The notes: a model not told the origin generated them from the letters alone. Shown: positions 1-8,683, numbered from the stretch's first letter. The stretch is DNA of 64,000 nt from Arthrobacter sp. 31Y (GCF_000526335.1 NZ_JAFW01000001.1:2108001-2172000), one strand, 5' to 3'. Numbers and translations are program-made.

Positions 1-681
1 CGACTCGTGCCGGAGCGCAAGAAAGACGTCGTCGTCGGCACTTTCCTGAGGACGACGCGCCGTGATCTCCGCGAAGGTGACAGTGGCCGGTCCAAAGAAC
101 CGGAGAGTGAGATCAAGGACGTGGGTACCGAGGTCGAAGAGGACACCGCCGCCGTCTTCGGCAGTGGCGCTGGCTTTCCAGGCCTTGGCAATCTCCGGCG
201 CCCAGCGCTCCATGCCCACCTCAAACCGGGTCACGGTTCCCAACGTCCCGGCGTCGAGCAGTTTCTTCACGGTGAGCGAGTCACCATCCCAGCGGCGGTT
301 TTGGTAGACGGTGAGGACGCGGCCAAGTTTTGCCGCCAGCTGGATCAGTTCCTCGCCCTCGGCGCTGCGCACCGTGAACGGTTTATCAACGACGACGTCG
401 AGCCCGGCTTCCAGGGCAGCTTTCGCGAGGGGGAAATGGGTGGCAGGCGGCGTGCCAAGGACCACGAGGTCCAATTCGTCAGCGAGGGCCAGGATGTCCT
501 CTGGGCTGTTGACGATCCTCGCTTCCGGATAGCGCTCTTTCGCTTTCGCTTGCCTTCCGGCGTCCGAGGTCGAAATAGCTGCGAGCTCATAAGCAGGGTT
601 GCTCGCGATGAAGGGCGCATGGAAGACGCTGCCCGAGAGGCCAAAACCTGCAACGGCGGTACGAATCGGCTGGGAAGTCAT
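1..681 (-). CDS. Gfo/Idh/MocA-family NAD(P)-dependent oxidoreductase (partial, C-terminus outside window)
   Basis: The minus strand is open from an ATG at 681 to the window edge, giving 227 residues with no stop. The N-terminus has the Rossmann start 'TAVAGFGLSGSVFHAPF', then the region ending in 'LVVLGTPPATHF' and the family hallmark 'VDKPFTV', where the lysine of the EKP/DKP motif is the usual catalytic residue. A later stretch holds the Gly-Thr-His segment 'DLGTHVLDLTLRFFGPA', normal for the sugar-dehydrogenase-like C-terminal domain. Such enzymes usually oxidise sugars, inositols or related polyols in the cytosol; the substrate cannot be read from sequence. The overlapping plus-strand frames are shadows. 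Confidence 0.85.
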   Translation of the reverse strand, partial: MTSQPIRTAVAGFGLSGSVFHAPFIASNPAYELAAISTSDAGRQAKAKERYPEARIVNSPEDILALADELDLVVLGTPPATHFPLAKAALEAGLDVVVDKPFTVRSAEGEELIQLAAKLGRVLTVYQNRRWDGDSLTVKKLLDAGTLGTVTRFEVGMERWAPEIAKAWKASATAEDGGGVLFDLGTHVLDLTLRFFGPATVTFAEITARRPQESADDDVFLALRHES

Positions 682-727
682 GTGCCTAGGCTACCGATCC
701 TCTCGCAGGTAATAGCCCTTTGACGCC

Positions 728-756
728 AACCCTCTATCACCGGGTGCTAGAGGGTT
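728..756. repeat. 9-bp inverted repeat (hairpin)
   Basis: AACCCTCTA at 728-736 and TAGAGGGTT at 748-756 are perfect inverted repeats with an 11-nt loop. The element lies just upstream of the oxidoreductase start at 681 on the minus strand. It could be an operator for that gene or a weak terminator; there is no clear T-run. Confidence 0.5.
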
Positions 757-760
757 CGGG

Positions 761-846
761 CGAAGGGCGCGGGAACTGAGCGAGCGTCCGGCCCAAGCAC
801 GCGGGAGGTGAGCGAGCGTCCGGCTGAAGGGCGCGGGATGTGAGAG
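761..846. repeat. 32-bp tandem repeat, about 2.6 copies
   Basis: Copies start at 761, 793 and 825. Each has the core GCGGGANNTGAG, followed in the first two copies by CGAGCGTCCGGC. The third copy is truncated after GTGAG. The repeats are noncoding and lie between two minus-strand genes. Confidence 0.75.
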
Positions 847-863
847 ACGGTTGGGACGGCGGA

Positions 864-912
864 GGCCGGGAACCGCCCCGAACCGATGACGTGGTTCAGG
901 GCGTTCCCGGCC
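864..912. terminator. Long intergenic hairpin, probable terminator of the peptide ABC operon
   Basis: GGCCGGGAAC (864-873) pairs with GTTCCCGGCC (903-912). The pairing extends inward through GCCC and GAACC segments with small mismatches to a loop of about 8 nt. It sits some 50 bp downstream of the last gene of the minus-strand ABC operon. The classical U-run is weak, so termination is inferred from position and stem strength. Confidence 0.6.
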
Positions 913-919
913 TTCAGGA

Positions 920-958
920 AACTACAGCTGGTCTAACTACAGCCGGTCAAACTACAGC
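920..958. repeat. 15-bp tandem repeat, 2.6 copies
   Basis: AACTACAGCTGGTCT, AACTACAGCCGGTCA and AACTACAGC follow each other without gaps at 920, 935 and 950. The repeat lies between the hairpin at 864-912 and the end of the substrate-binding-protein gene. It is noncoding. Confidence 0.75.
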
Positions 959-965
959 GTGAGGG

Positions 966-2693
966 CTACTTCTTAGCGCCCTTTTCCCAGCCGAGGGTAG
1001 TCCAGTCCGGAACGTTGGAGAGGCTCTGGAACAGGGACGGACCGTAGTTGGCCAGACCTGTGCGCACAAACTGGATCTCCGGGCCGTTCATGACTACACC
1101 CATGGAGAAGTACTTCTCCATGTGCTTCTTCTCGACGTCCATTGCGGCCTTATTGCGCTCGGCGTCATCCGAGATGGTCGAAAGACGCTTGATTTCGGCG
1201 TCGAGTTCAGCGTCGCCGAGGCCGTTTTCGTTGGTCTCGGAATCGTAGTACTGCTTCACGGCGTCGGTAGCATCCGGGCCCACGGTGTAACCGGAGATGG
1301 TCACATCGAACTCGCGGGAGCCAACAACCTTGCCGAAGTCAGCGTCACCACGCTGGTCGATGGAAACATCCATGCCAGCCGCCTGAAGCTGCTTCTGCAG
1401 GGTCTGCGACGTTGCAGCGGCGGTGGGGTCGTCACCGAAGTTGGTGATCTTGAAGGAGACAGGGACACCGTCCTTCGCCATAATGCCCTTGTCGTTCGCC
1501 GTGTAACCGGCGTCCGTCAGAACCTTCTTGGCAGCGTCCGCGCCGGTGTCCTTCACGGGGTAGTTGTCCTGGTAGTACTCAGAGAACGGCATGAGCATCA
1601 TGGAGCCCGAGCTTTCCTCGGACCAGTTCAAGCCGTTGAAACGAACGTCGCGGATGGCCTTGCGGTCGACGGCGGTGAAGATGGCCTTACGCACGGCGAC
1701 GTCGGTGAGGGCAGGGCGCTTGGCGTTCAGGTTCAGGCCACCTGCGAACAGACGCTGGCCACGGCGGATCTCGGAGTTGGTGGTCCCTTCGAGCTGCTTG
1801 TAACGGCCAAGCGTACGGCCGTTGGCGGCGTCGATTTCACCGTTCTTGAACGCAGCGATGGTTGCGCTGGGCTCCATCTGGCGCCAGATGACCTTTTCAA
1901 GGACCGGCTTCTGGCCCCACCATTTCTCGTTGGGAACCATGGTGACGGTCTTGGCGGTGGTGTCGTAGTTCTCCACCTTGAACGGGCCGGCCATCCACTC
2001 GGGGTGCATGTTGCCCGTGAAGCCCTTGTTAAAGGTCTCCGCAGAGTTGTTGGCCGGGTGGATCAGGCCGAAGAAGAGGGAGTCCAGCGGGAAGACCGGC
2101 TGGGTGGTGGTGACAATGACTTCCTTGTCATTGGCGCCGGCCTTGACGGAGTCCACAAAGGCGTAGTTGCCTGCGGTGACAATGTCGATGGCCTTGTCTT
2201 CACCCTTCAACATGTTCCAGGTGTTCTCGAATGTCTTCACATCGATGGGAGTGCCGTCGTTCCATGTGGCCTTTTCGTTGACCTTGATGGTGATGGTTTG
2301 CTTGCCATCTTTGACTTCGCTCTTGACCTCTTCGCAGAAGTCCTTGTTTGGCACGGCCTTGCCGCTGAAGTCCAACTTCCAGCAGCCACCGATGCCACCG
2401 CTGCTGATGGCAGCCGTGTTGACTGGTGTCAGCAGGGCCGAAGTATCAGCACTGTTGCCCACATTGGAGAAGCCGTTGAAGTCCGGCCCAATGCTGCCTA
2501 CAGCAAGGGTGACCGTGCCGCCCTGCTCCAGGTCCTTTGCTTCCTTGGCGTTGACGCTGATCAGCTTGCTGATATCGCCGCCGCTCTCTTCGGCCTTCTG
2601 AGAGGCCGGACCCGACGGCGTTCCCCCGCCGCAAGCGGTCAGCATCAGCGTTGCTGCGAGCGCTACGCCACCGATCGTCGTGTACTTTTTCAT
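966..2693 (-). CDS. ABC transporter substrate-binding lipoprotein, peptide/nickel family 5
   Basis: A 575-residue extracytoplasmic solute-binding protein of the SBP_bac_5 type. Residues 1-21 form a lipoprotein signal ending in the lipobox 'LTAC', so the mature protein is lipid-anchored outside the membrane. Features such as 'TWNDGTPIDVKTFENTW' and the 'VRKAIFTAVDRKAI' helix are typical of oligopeptide-binding proteins, and the length fits. It is the last gene of a four-gene minus-strand unit (permease, permease, fused ATPase, binding protein), 79 bp after the ATPase. The ligand is probably a short peptide, but related proteins also bind opines or glycosides. The long antisense frames over it are shadows. 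Confidence 0.93.
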   Translation of the reverse strand: MKKYTTIGGVALAATLMLTACGGGTPSGPASQKAEESGGDISKLISVNAKEAKDLEQGGTVTLAVGSIGPDFNGFSNVGNSADTSALLTPVNTAAISSGGIGGCWKLDFSGKAVPNKDFCEEVKSEVKDGKQTITIKVNEKATWNDGTPIDVKTFENTWNMLKGEDKAIDIVTAGNYAFVDSVKAGANDKEVIVTTTQPVFPLDSLFFGLIHPANNSAETFNKGFTGNMHPEWMAGPFKVENYDTTAKTVTMVPNEKWWGQKPVLEKVIWRQMEPSATIAAFKNGEIDAANGRTLGRYKQLEGTTNSEIRRGQRLFAGGLNLNAKRPALTDVAVRKAIFTAVDRKAIRDVRFNGLNWSEESSGSMMLMPFSEYYQDNYPVKDTGADAAKKVLTDAGYTANDKGIMAKDGVPVSFKITNFGDDPTAAATSQTLQKQLQAAGMDVSIDQRGDADFGKVVGSREFDVTISGYTVGPDATDAVKQYYDSETNENGLGDAELDAEIKRLSTISDDAERNKAAMDVEKKHMEKYFSMGVVMNGPEIQFVRTGLANYGPSLFQSLSNVPDWTTLGWEKGAKK

Positions 2694-2772
2694 GGTTTGC
2701 CCTTCATGTTTACGACTGGAAATTCATTTGCGAGTTGAGACCAGAGATTCATTTCAAATGCGTCATATGTCG

Positions 2773-4932
2773 TCAGGCATGCACCACCAGCATGTCGGCA
2801 TCTATCTCTCCATCGGGGAAGAAGCACGCGAAATCCTGTGTGCCTTCCTTCTCCGAAGCCAATGGCGGCTCCAGAGTAAGGCACTTCTCCTGCTTCGCGG
2901 CAGGTAGCGCGGCAAACACGGGACAGCGGGTGGCGAAGTTGCATCCCTTGGGAGCATCAAGCGGGCTTGGGAGATCCCCCTGCAGGATGATGCGTTCGCG
3001 GGTGCGTTCCAGAGAAGGATCCGGCACCGGGATCGCGGACAGCAGGGCCCGGGTGTAGGGGTGGCGCGGGTTGTCGAAGACATCGTCCACGTCTCCGGTT
3101 TCCACGATCTTGCCGAGGTACATCACGGCAACGCGGTCGGAGATGTGTCGGACCACCGAGAGGTCGTGGGCCACCATGAGGTAGCTCAGGCCAAGTTCGG
3201 CACGGAGCTTGTCCAGCAGGTTGATGACACCGGCCTGCACGGATACGTCCAGTGCGGAGACCGGTTCGTCCAGCACCACGAGCTTCGGATTGACCGCGAG
3301 CGCCCGGGCAATACCGATGCGTTGGCGCTGGCCACCGGAGAACTGGTTGGGGAAGCGGTTCACATGGTCAGGTTGCAGGCCTACCAGCTTCATGAGTTCC
3401 ATGATGCGTTTCTTGATGGCGGCCTTGGGCATGCCAAGGTTTTCCAGCGGTTCGGCCAGGACTTCGTACACCGTGAAGCGTGGGTCCAAGGCGCCCGTGG
3501 GGTCCTGGAAGACCATCTGCATTTCCTTGCGCATGGCCATCTTGGTCTTGTGGTCCGTGGCCACTTTGTTGCTGACGCCGCCGATCACCACTTCGCCCAC
3601 CTGGTCCGGGTGGAATTCCATGATTTCCAGGAGTGTGGTGGTCTTGCCACAGCCGGACTCGCCCACAATGGAAACGCACTCACCTTCGCGGATGTCGAAG
3701 CTCAGTCCATCCACGGCCTTGACCGTGCCGATCCGTCGCTTGATCAAAGCACCCTTGAGCAGCGGAAAGTGCTTCTTCACGTCCTTGAGTTCCAGGACCT
3801 TTGCGCGTTCGGTGCGGGCGACGCCGTCGAACTTTGACACCGGCTTGGGCGGCGCGTGGAAAATCTTGTGCGCGTCGGCATCGCCGGTCAACTCGTTGGC
3901 CTTGATGCAAGCGGCTTTGTGACCCAGCGTCTGACTTTCAACACCGGGCACGGAGAGGAGTTCCGGTTCGCCGTGCAGGCAGGCGTCGCTGACCATGGGG
4001 CAGCGCGCGGCGAAGGAGCACCCGGTCACCGGCAGGGCCAGGTTGGGCGGTGTCCCTTCAATGGGAACCAACGACTGCCTGGTGGCAGTGTCCACACGCG
4101 GAACTGCGCCAAGCAGGCCCAGCGTGTAGGGCATCCGGGGGTTGTAGTAGATGTCCTCCACCGTGCCGGTTTCCACGGGTTTGCCCGCGTACATCACCAT
4201 GATGTCGTCAGCCATGCCCGCCACGACGCCGAGGTCGTGCGTGATCATGACGACGGCGGCACCGGTCTCCTCCTGCGCGGTGTGCAGGACTTCCAGCACC
4301 TGCGCCTGGATGGTGACGTCCAACGCCGTCGTGGGTTCATCAGCGATGAGCACACGGGGATCGTTGGCGATGGCGATGGCGATCATGACACGCTGGCGCA
4401 TGCCGCCGGAAAATTCGTGCGGGAAGGCTTTCAGCCGGTCCTTGGGGCTCGGGATGCCCACCATGCGCAAAAGCTCGACGGCGCGGGCTTCTTTGGCCTG
4501 CTTGCTCATGGTGGGGTTGTGGACCGTGAGCGCCTCGATGATCTGGTGGCCTACCGTGTAGACGGGTGTCAGAGAGGAAAGCGGGTCCTGGAACACCATG
4601 GCGATGTCACTGCCGCGGTGCTTGCACATGGCTTTGTCGCTGAGGCCCAGCAGCTCTTTGCCTTTGAAGCGCACGGAACCGGTGATGTCCGCGGTTTCGG
4701 GCAGGAGCCCCATGATGGCCATGGACGTGACGGACTTACCAGAACCGGATTCGCCCACGATGCCCAAGGTTTTGCCCGGCATGAGGTCGAAATCCACTCC
4801 GCGAACCGCGTGGACTACGCCGTTCTCGGAATTGAAGCGGACGTTGAGGTCGCGGACGCTCAGGACGGCGTCGCCGGGGGCGTAGAGACCGGCGTCGCGG
4901 AGGCGCTCAGCGGGAGTGATGTTGGTGCTCAT
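2773..4932 (-). CDS. Peptide ABC transporter, fused double ATPase (DppD-DppF type)
   Basis: A 719-residue protein with two complete nucleotide-binding domains in tandem. Domain 1 has Walker A 'GESGSGKS' at residues 60-67, signature 'FSGGMRQR' and Walker B 'VLIADEPTT'. Domain 2 has 'GESGCGKT', 'FSGGQRQR' and 'LVVLDEPVS'. Each is followed by the cysteine-containing oligopeptide/HPY C-terminal motif ('GCSFAARCP', 'GCNFATRCP'). In most bacteria these are two proteins (DppD and DppF); a fused form is common in actinobacteria. It energises the importer formed with the two permeases upstream. The ATG overlaps the stop of the preceding permease by 4 nt (ATGA), indicating translational coupling. Confidence 0.95.
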   Translation of the reverse strand: MSTNITPAERLRDAGLYAPGDAVLSVRDLNVRFNSENGVVHAVRGVDFDLMPGKTLGIVGESGSGKSVTSMAIMGLLPETADITGSVRFKGKELLGLSDKAMCKHRGSDIAMVFQDPLSSLTPVYTVGHQIIEALTVHNPTMSKQAKEARAVELLRMVGIPSPKDRLKAFPHEFSGGMRQRVMIAIAIANDPRVLIADEPTTALDVTIQAQVLEVLHTAQEETGAAVVMITHDLGVVAGMADDIMVMYAGKPVETGTVEDIYYNPRMPYTLGLLGAVPRVDTATRQSLVPIEGTPPNLALPVTGCSFAARCPMVSDACLHGEPELLSVPGVESQTLGHKAACIKANELTGDADAHKIFHAPPKPVSKFDGVARTERAKVLELKDVKKHFPLLKGALIKRRIGTVKAVDGLSFDIREGECVSIVGESGCGKTTTLLEIMEFHPDQVGEVVIGGVSNKVATDHKTKMAMRKEMQMVFQDPTGALDPRFTVYEVLAEPLENLGMPKAAIKKRIMELMKLVGLQPDHVNRFPNQFSGGQRQRIGIARALAVNPKLVVLDEPVSALDVSVQAGVINLLDKLRAELGLSYLMVAHDLSVVRHISDRVAVMYLGKIVETGDVDDVFDNPRHPYTRALLSAIPVPDPSLERTRERIILQGDLPSPLDAPKGCNFATRCPVFAALPAAKQEKCLTLEPPLASEKEGTQDFACFFPDGEIDADMLVVHA

Positions 4933-5888
4933 TTAGCAGCCTTTGCGGTCTTGGTCTTGGCCCGTCCAATGGAGCTGGAGCTGGGGTCGAAGGCGTCACG
5001 GAGGCCGTCATTCATCATGGCCAGTGACCCCGTCAGCAGGAACATGACAGTTAGGGGTACCCAGAACATCCACGGGAACGAGGACACTTGGCCTGTGGCT
5101 TGGCCGATCAGGACACCGAGGCTGACGTCGGGAAGCTTGATGCCGATCCCAATGAAGGAGAACGCGACCTCGGCCAGGATTGCCCCGGTGATGCCACGGG
5201 TGAAGTCGAGCACCAGCAGCGAGCCGATGTTCGGAACCAGGTGACGCCATACGATGCGGCGGGAAGGGACTCCCATGTACTTGGCGGCTTTGACGTAATC
5301 GCGCTGCATGAGGGACATGGACAGCGAGCGCACCAGGCGGGCGGTTCCCATCCAGCTGAAGAACAGGAGAACGACCACCAGCAAGAGCCAGCTGGGGAGG
5401 TCCTTCAGACCACCGCTGCCGCTGGTTGCCACGGCCACCACCAGGATGGCGGGCATCATGATCAACGCTTCGAGGATGAAGAGCATGGTGGCGTCCACCT
5501 TGCCCCCGAAGAATGCCATGGTGCAGCCATACACCGCAGAGATCAGCACGGATACGCCGCCCACGATCAGGCCGATGAGGATGGAGGTCCGGGTGCCGTC
5601 CACAATGAGCGCCATGAGGTCGATGCCGGCCTGCGTGGTCCCTAGCAAGTGGTCCGGCGAGGGTGGCATACCGATGTTCAACGGATCAAGGGTGTCCTTG
5701 TCCCACGACGTCAGGAACCCGCCAAAGATCGAGAAGAGGAACAAGGCGAGGAAAATAAACAAACCGGCGACGGCGGTCCGGTTACGCATGAAGCGACGGA
5801 AGATGATGCGGGATTTCCCAATGACGACGTCCTGGTCACCAACCCGGGCTTCGTCAATTTCCGCAATGGGATCAATGATGTTGGTCAT
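4929..5888 (-). CDS. Peptide ABC transporter permease, DppC type
   Basis: A 319-residue inner-membrane permease. It has the N-terminal OppC/DppC extension with one helix (about 36-58) and then the binding-protein-dependent transport domain with about five more helices. The EAA loop that contacts the ATPase is visible around 'YVKAAKYMGVPSRRIVWRH'. Its start overlaps the stop of the upstream permease by one base (TAATG) and its stop overlaps the ATPase start. It works as a heterodimer with the DppB-type permease to pass peptides across the membrane. Confidence 0.93.
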   Translation of the reverse strand: MTNIIDPIAEIDEARVGDQDVVIGKSRIIFRRFMRNRTAVAGLFIFLALFLFSIFGGFLTSWDKDTLDPLNIGMPPSPDHLLGTTQAGIDLMALIVDGTRTSILIGLIVGGVSVLISAVYGCTMAFFGGKVDATMLFILEALIMMPAILVVAVATSGSGGLKDLPSWLLLVVVLLFFSWMGTARLVRSLSMSLMQRDYVKAAKYMGVPSRRIVWRHLVPNIGSLLVLDFTRGITGAILAEVAFSFIGIGIKLPDVSLGVLIGQATGQVSSFPWMFWVPLTVMFLLTGSLAMMNDGLRDAFDPSSSSIGRAKTKTAKAAK

Positions 5889-6871
5889 TACTGGACCCTC
5901 ACTCGTGGATCGACCAGTGTGGTGGCGAAGTCGGCAAGGATGGCGCCGATCGCGAAGATCACTGAACCATAGGCCAGCGTGGCAGTGGCTACATTGACGT
6001 CCTGAAGGCTGATGGCCTGGATGCTCCAGAGGCCAATGCCTGGCCAGGCGAAGATGGCCTCCGCGAAGAACCCGCCCGTGAAGATGGCCGGGATGGTGAA
6101 CGCAATGCTCTGTGCCACCGGGATGAAGGACACCCGCAGGGCGTGCTTCCTGATGGCCTGGTTTCGGGTGAGCCCCTTGGCCCGGGCGGTGCGGACGAAG
6201 TCAGCATTCACGTTGTCCAGGAGGTACTGCCGCTGGGCGATCTGGTAACCGGCCCAACCGAAGATGGTCATCGCGAAGGTGGGCACGGCGTAGTGGGCCA
6301 CAAGGTCAACGAAAGCAGGCCAGCCAGGTTCAATTCCCGGCGTCGAAATTCCGGTCACGAAGAAGATGCGCTGTCCGACGGCCTCGTTGATGCCGATGGC
6401 TCCCAGCTGCACCAGGAAGTACGCAATGGGTGCGGGCAGGATGTGGACCAGGTAGCTGTAGGAAGTGATGACGCGGTCCTGGACCTTGTACTGGCGGGCT
6501 GCGGAGTAAACACCCAGAGCCACGCCGATGATGAGGGTGAGGATGATCGAGGCGATGAACAGCCGGGTGGAGACGAGCACGCGGTCAGCAAATTCGGCGT
6601 TGACAAATGCGCCATTCGGGCTGCGGCCCCAGTCCCAACGGGTGACGATGCCCCAGAGCCAATCCAGGTAACGCTCCCAGGCGTTTTTGTCCGGATCCAG
6701 TCCGAGCCCCCGGAAAGAGGCAGCTACCTGTTCGGGGGTTGGCCTCGGGATTTTCTCCTGCTCGAGGACGGCCGGCTTCAGCGACGAGACTGCCAGGAAG
6801 TAGCCTGCACTGGTGGTCAGGAAGATCATGATCAGGTAGATACCTGACCGCTTCATCAGATATTTCAGCAT
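5888..6871 (-). CDS. Peptide ABC transporter permease, DppB type
   Basis: A 327-residue membrane permease and the first gene of the minus-strand operon. There is an N-terminal helix (about 9-31), a long extracytoplasmic segment containing 'RFIR-type' spacing and 'WDWGRS', then five further helices. The EAA-like coupling loop is 'DFVRTARAKGLTRNQAIRKH'. The periplasmic insert near residues 165-185 is typical of DppB/OppB. Order in the unit is permease, permease, double ATPase, binding protein, so the binding protein comes last rather than first. No strong ribosome-binding site is visible before the ATG. Confidence 0.92.
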   Translation of the reverse strand: MLKYLMKRSGIYLIMIFLTTSAGYFLAVSSLKPAVLEQEKIPRPTPEQVAASFRGLGLDPDKNAWERYLDWLWGIVTRWDWGRSPNGAFVNAEFADRVLVSTRLFIASIILTLIIGVALGVYSAARQYKVQDRVITSYSYLVHILPAPIAYFLVQLGAIGINEAVGQRIFFVTGISTPGIEPGWPAFVDLVAHYAVPTFAMTIFGWAGYQIAQRQYLLDNVNADFVRTARAKGLTRNQAIRKHALRVSFIPVAQSIAFTIPAIFTGGFFAEAIFAWPGIGLWSIQAISLQDVNVATATLAYGSVIFAIGAILADFATTLVDPRVRVQ

Positions 6872-7204
6872 GTCGGGCGGCTGCCCCGAATCGTGGCAAA
6901 ACTCAATGCTCGTCCTTCCGCGGTTCCCGGCTGTGGCCGGCGTCAGCTACGAATTGGCGCAGCGGGTTATTGGCTCCCCCGGCACCCCTTCAGTGATCAC
7001 CAGCCCTGTATGGCATGCGTCACATTCAAGAGGAAACTACCATAATAACTGCTTCACGTTTTGCTTCACGGTGTCCAGTTTCGCGCCTGCAGCCAGATTG
7101 TTATGTGCAGGTTGCGACATGTTTACGACGCCGGCGGCACTAACGCGCTCACAGCGGAGCGGGCGGGCGGGCAACCAAGGCCGATTCGCTTGCCGGGATG
7201 CGGG
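6872..7204. promoter_or_regulatory. Intergenic region and probable promoter of the peptide ABC operon
   Basis: This 333-bp stretch separates the minus-strand permease from the end of the TetR gene. On the minus strand a TATTAT -10-like box lies at 7047-7042, about 170 nt before the first start codon. No good -35 box is visible. A 9-bp direct repeat, TGCTTCACG, occurs at 7050-7058 and 7062-7070, 12 bp apart and adjacent to the -10 box, and could be a regulator site. I see no gene here. Confidence 0.4.
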
Positions 7205-7810
7205 TTAAGCCGGATCCAAGAGCCGCGTGATCAGCTCGCGCCAGGAATCCGTTAGCCGGGTGGGAGAAATACCTCGGACACGGACGTCGTCGACTATTCG
7301 CTCAGGGTCCAGTGCATACGTCAAGGACATCGCCATCACCCAAGGATCCGCGATTCCCGCCTCCCGCAGCAGGACCTCCATATGTCGATGCGACAGTTTG
7401 GTCGCGGGGACATCGAACCTGTTGCGCGTAGCGGCTCCAGCGGCCTTCAACAGTTCCCCGTTTTCCAGGACGAAGTAGATCCGGCCCTCCCCGAAGGCCA
7501 CCAGGCGATCCTTTGGCGTGGCGCCCGGACCAAGAGGCGGGGGGCCGAACATGAAGCCAGCCTGAAATTCGGACTCCGAGTCGCTCAGCAGCGTCATCAT
7601 GAGCCCGGCGCGGCTCCCGAAGCGGCGGAACACTGTCCCCTTGCCAACCTTGGCCTTGCACGCGAGTGCATCCATGGTCAGTGCTTCCGCGCCAAACTCG
7701 GCCACTAAATCCCGGGCAGCATTGAGGAGTCGCTCACGATTTCTCGCTGCGTCACTGCGCTCATGGGGCGCACCCAGGGGCACGTCCGGTCGAAGGGGGA
7801 TCGAGCTCAC
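7205..7810 (-). CDS. TetR-family transcriptional regulator
   Basis: A 201-residue repressor. The N-terminal TetR helix-turn-helix reads 'ARDLVAEFGAEALTMDALA' followed by 'KVGKGTVFRRFGSRAGLM' (about residues 32-70). The C-terminal ligand-binding domain is not recognisable by eye. It is divergent from the FMN reductase at 7935, and a perfect 20-bp inverted repeat lies between them, so it probably represses itself and the reductase. Inducers of such pairs are often redox-active or aromatic compounds; that is inference. Confidence 0.9.
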   Translation of the reverse strand: MSSIPLRPDVPLGAPHERSDAARNRERLLNAARDLVAEFGAEALTMDALACKAKVGKGTVFRRFGSRAGLMMTLLSDSESEFQAGFMFGPPPLGPGATPKDRLVAFGEGRIYFVLENGELLKAAGAATRNRFDVPATKLSHRHMEVLLREAGIADPWVMAMSLTYALDPERIVDDVRVRGISPTRLTDSWRELITRLLDPA

Positions 7811-7837
7811 AGAAATATTCTAGACCCCGGGAATAGA

Positions 7838-7857
7838 AAACGGACCATAGTCCGTTT
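7838..7857. promoter_or_regulatory. Perfect TetR-type operator between the regulator and the FMN reductase
   Basis: AAACGGAC-CATA-GTCCGTTT is a perfect 8-bp inverted repeat with a 4-bp spacer. It lies 28 bp upstream of the TetR start codon and 78 bp before the reductase start. Size and symmetry are those of TetR-family operators. Confidence 0.75.
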
Positions 7858-7934
7858 AGTATCGATGAAGGCCCCAAAGCCCAGACAACGCAGGTCGGAT
7901 CCGCAAGGCACCCGGCCAGACACAAGGAGACACC

Positions 7935-8501
7935 ATGTCCAAGAGCACAGTTCTTACCCTCGTCGGCAGCCTGCGCGCCGATTCCCACAACAGGAAGCTC
8001 GCCGAAGCCATCCAGCTGAACGCACCCGAGAACGTTGACGTGCAGATCCACGGCTCACTGGGCACCATCCCCTTCTACAACGAAGACATCGACGTCGAAG
8101 GCCAGGTCCCCGCCGAAGCCGCCGCCCTCCGCGCTGCAGCAGCCGACGCCGACACCATCCTGCTCGTCACCCCCGAGCACAACGGCACCATGCCCGCATC
8201 CTTGAAGAACGCCATTGACTGGCTGTCCCGCCCGTTCGGCGCCGGCGCCCTCTCCGGCAAGCCGACCGCCGTCGTCGGAACCGCTTTTGGCCAGTTCGGT
8301 GGCGTGTGGGCCCAGGATGAGGCCCGCAAGGCCGCCGGTATTGCCGGCGCAAAGGTCCTGGAAGACGTCAAGCTGGCCGTCCCGGGTTCCATGATCCGCT
8401 TCGCCGAACTGCACCCGAAGGACGACGCCGAGGTTGTTGAGCAGATCAAGGGCATCTTCGAGCCGCTGACGGCCGTTCAGGATGAAGAAGCAGCAGCCTA
8501 A
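7935..8501 (+). CDS. NADPH-dependent FMN reductase / NAD(P)H:quinone oxidoreductase
   Basis: A 188-residue flavodoxin-like reductase. The FMN phosphate-binding loop is the N-terminal 'LVGSLRADSHNRKLAEA', and the second flavin loop contains 'TPEHNGTMPASLKNAIDW', the hallmark of the FMN_red family. A good ribosome site (AAGGAGA) precedes the ATG. It is cytosolic and reduces flavins, quinones or azo compounds with NADPH; the true substrate is unknown. It is probably controlled by the divergent TetR through the operator at 7838-7857. A hairpin follows the stop. Confidence 0.9.
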   Translation: MSKSTVLTLVGSLRADSHNRKLAEAIQLNAPENVDVQIHGSLGTIPFYNEDIDVEGQVPAEAAALRAAAADADTILLVTPEHNGTMPASLKNAIDWLSRPFGAGALSGKPTAVVGTAFGQFGGVWAQDEARKAAGIAGAKVLEDVKLAVPGSMIRFAELHPKDDAEVVEQIKGIFEPLTAVQDEEAAA

Positions 8502-8516
8502 CCTTTCCGCTTTTGG

Positions 8517-8549
8517 TGCCCCCGTTCCGCATTCTGCGGGGCGGGGGCA
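8517..8549 (+). terminator. Rho-independent-type hairpin after the FMN reductase
   Basis: TGCCCCC at 8517-8523 pairs with GGGGGCA at 8543-8549, with partial pairing inside (CCGC/GCGG). It begins 15 bp after the reductase stop. The T-run is poor, as is usual in such GC-rich genomes. Confidence 0.6.
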
Positions 8550-8683
8550 TTCGCGTCCCCGCTGTCTTCATTGGTCGGCGTAATCAACTCTTGTCCGAAC
8601 CGTCACCGGAACGGCATGTTGTGTTCGGCCGTCCCGTCCTACCGTTGGAAGTACAGGTGGACGGACAGGAGCGCGGGGCTGTC

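Noticed and set aside
761..846. Possible CRISPR array from 32-bp periodic repeats
   Set aside because: The units are tandem without unique spacers, there are fewer than three full copies, and no cas genes are present.
1122..2738. A 538-codon plus-strand frame opposite the substrate-binding protein
   Set aside because: Shadow frame: composition rich in Val, Gly, His and Asp typical of antisense GC-rich coding DNA, and no ribosome site.
3856..5244. A 462-codon plus-strand frame opposite the ATPase and DppC genes
   Set aside because: Antisense to Walker and EAA motifs that are clearly coding on the other strand.
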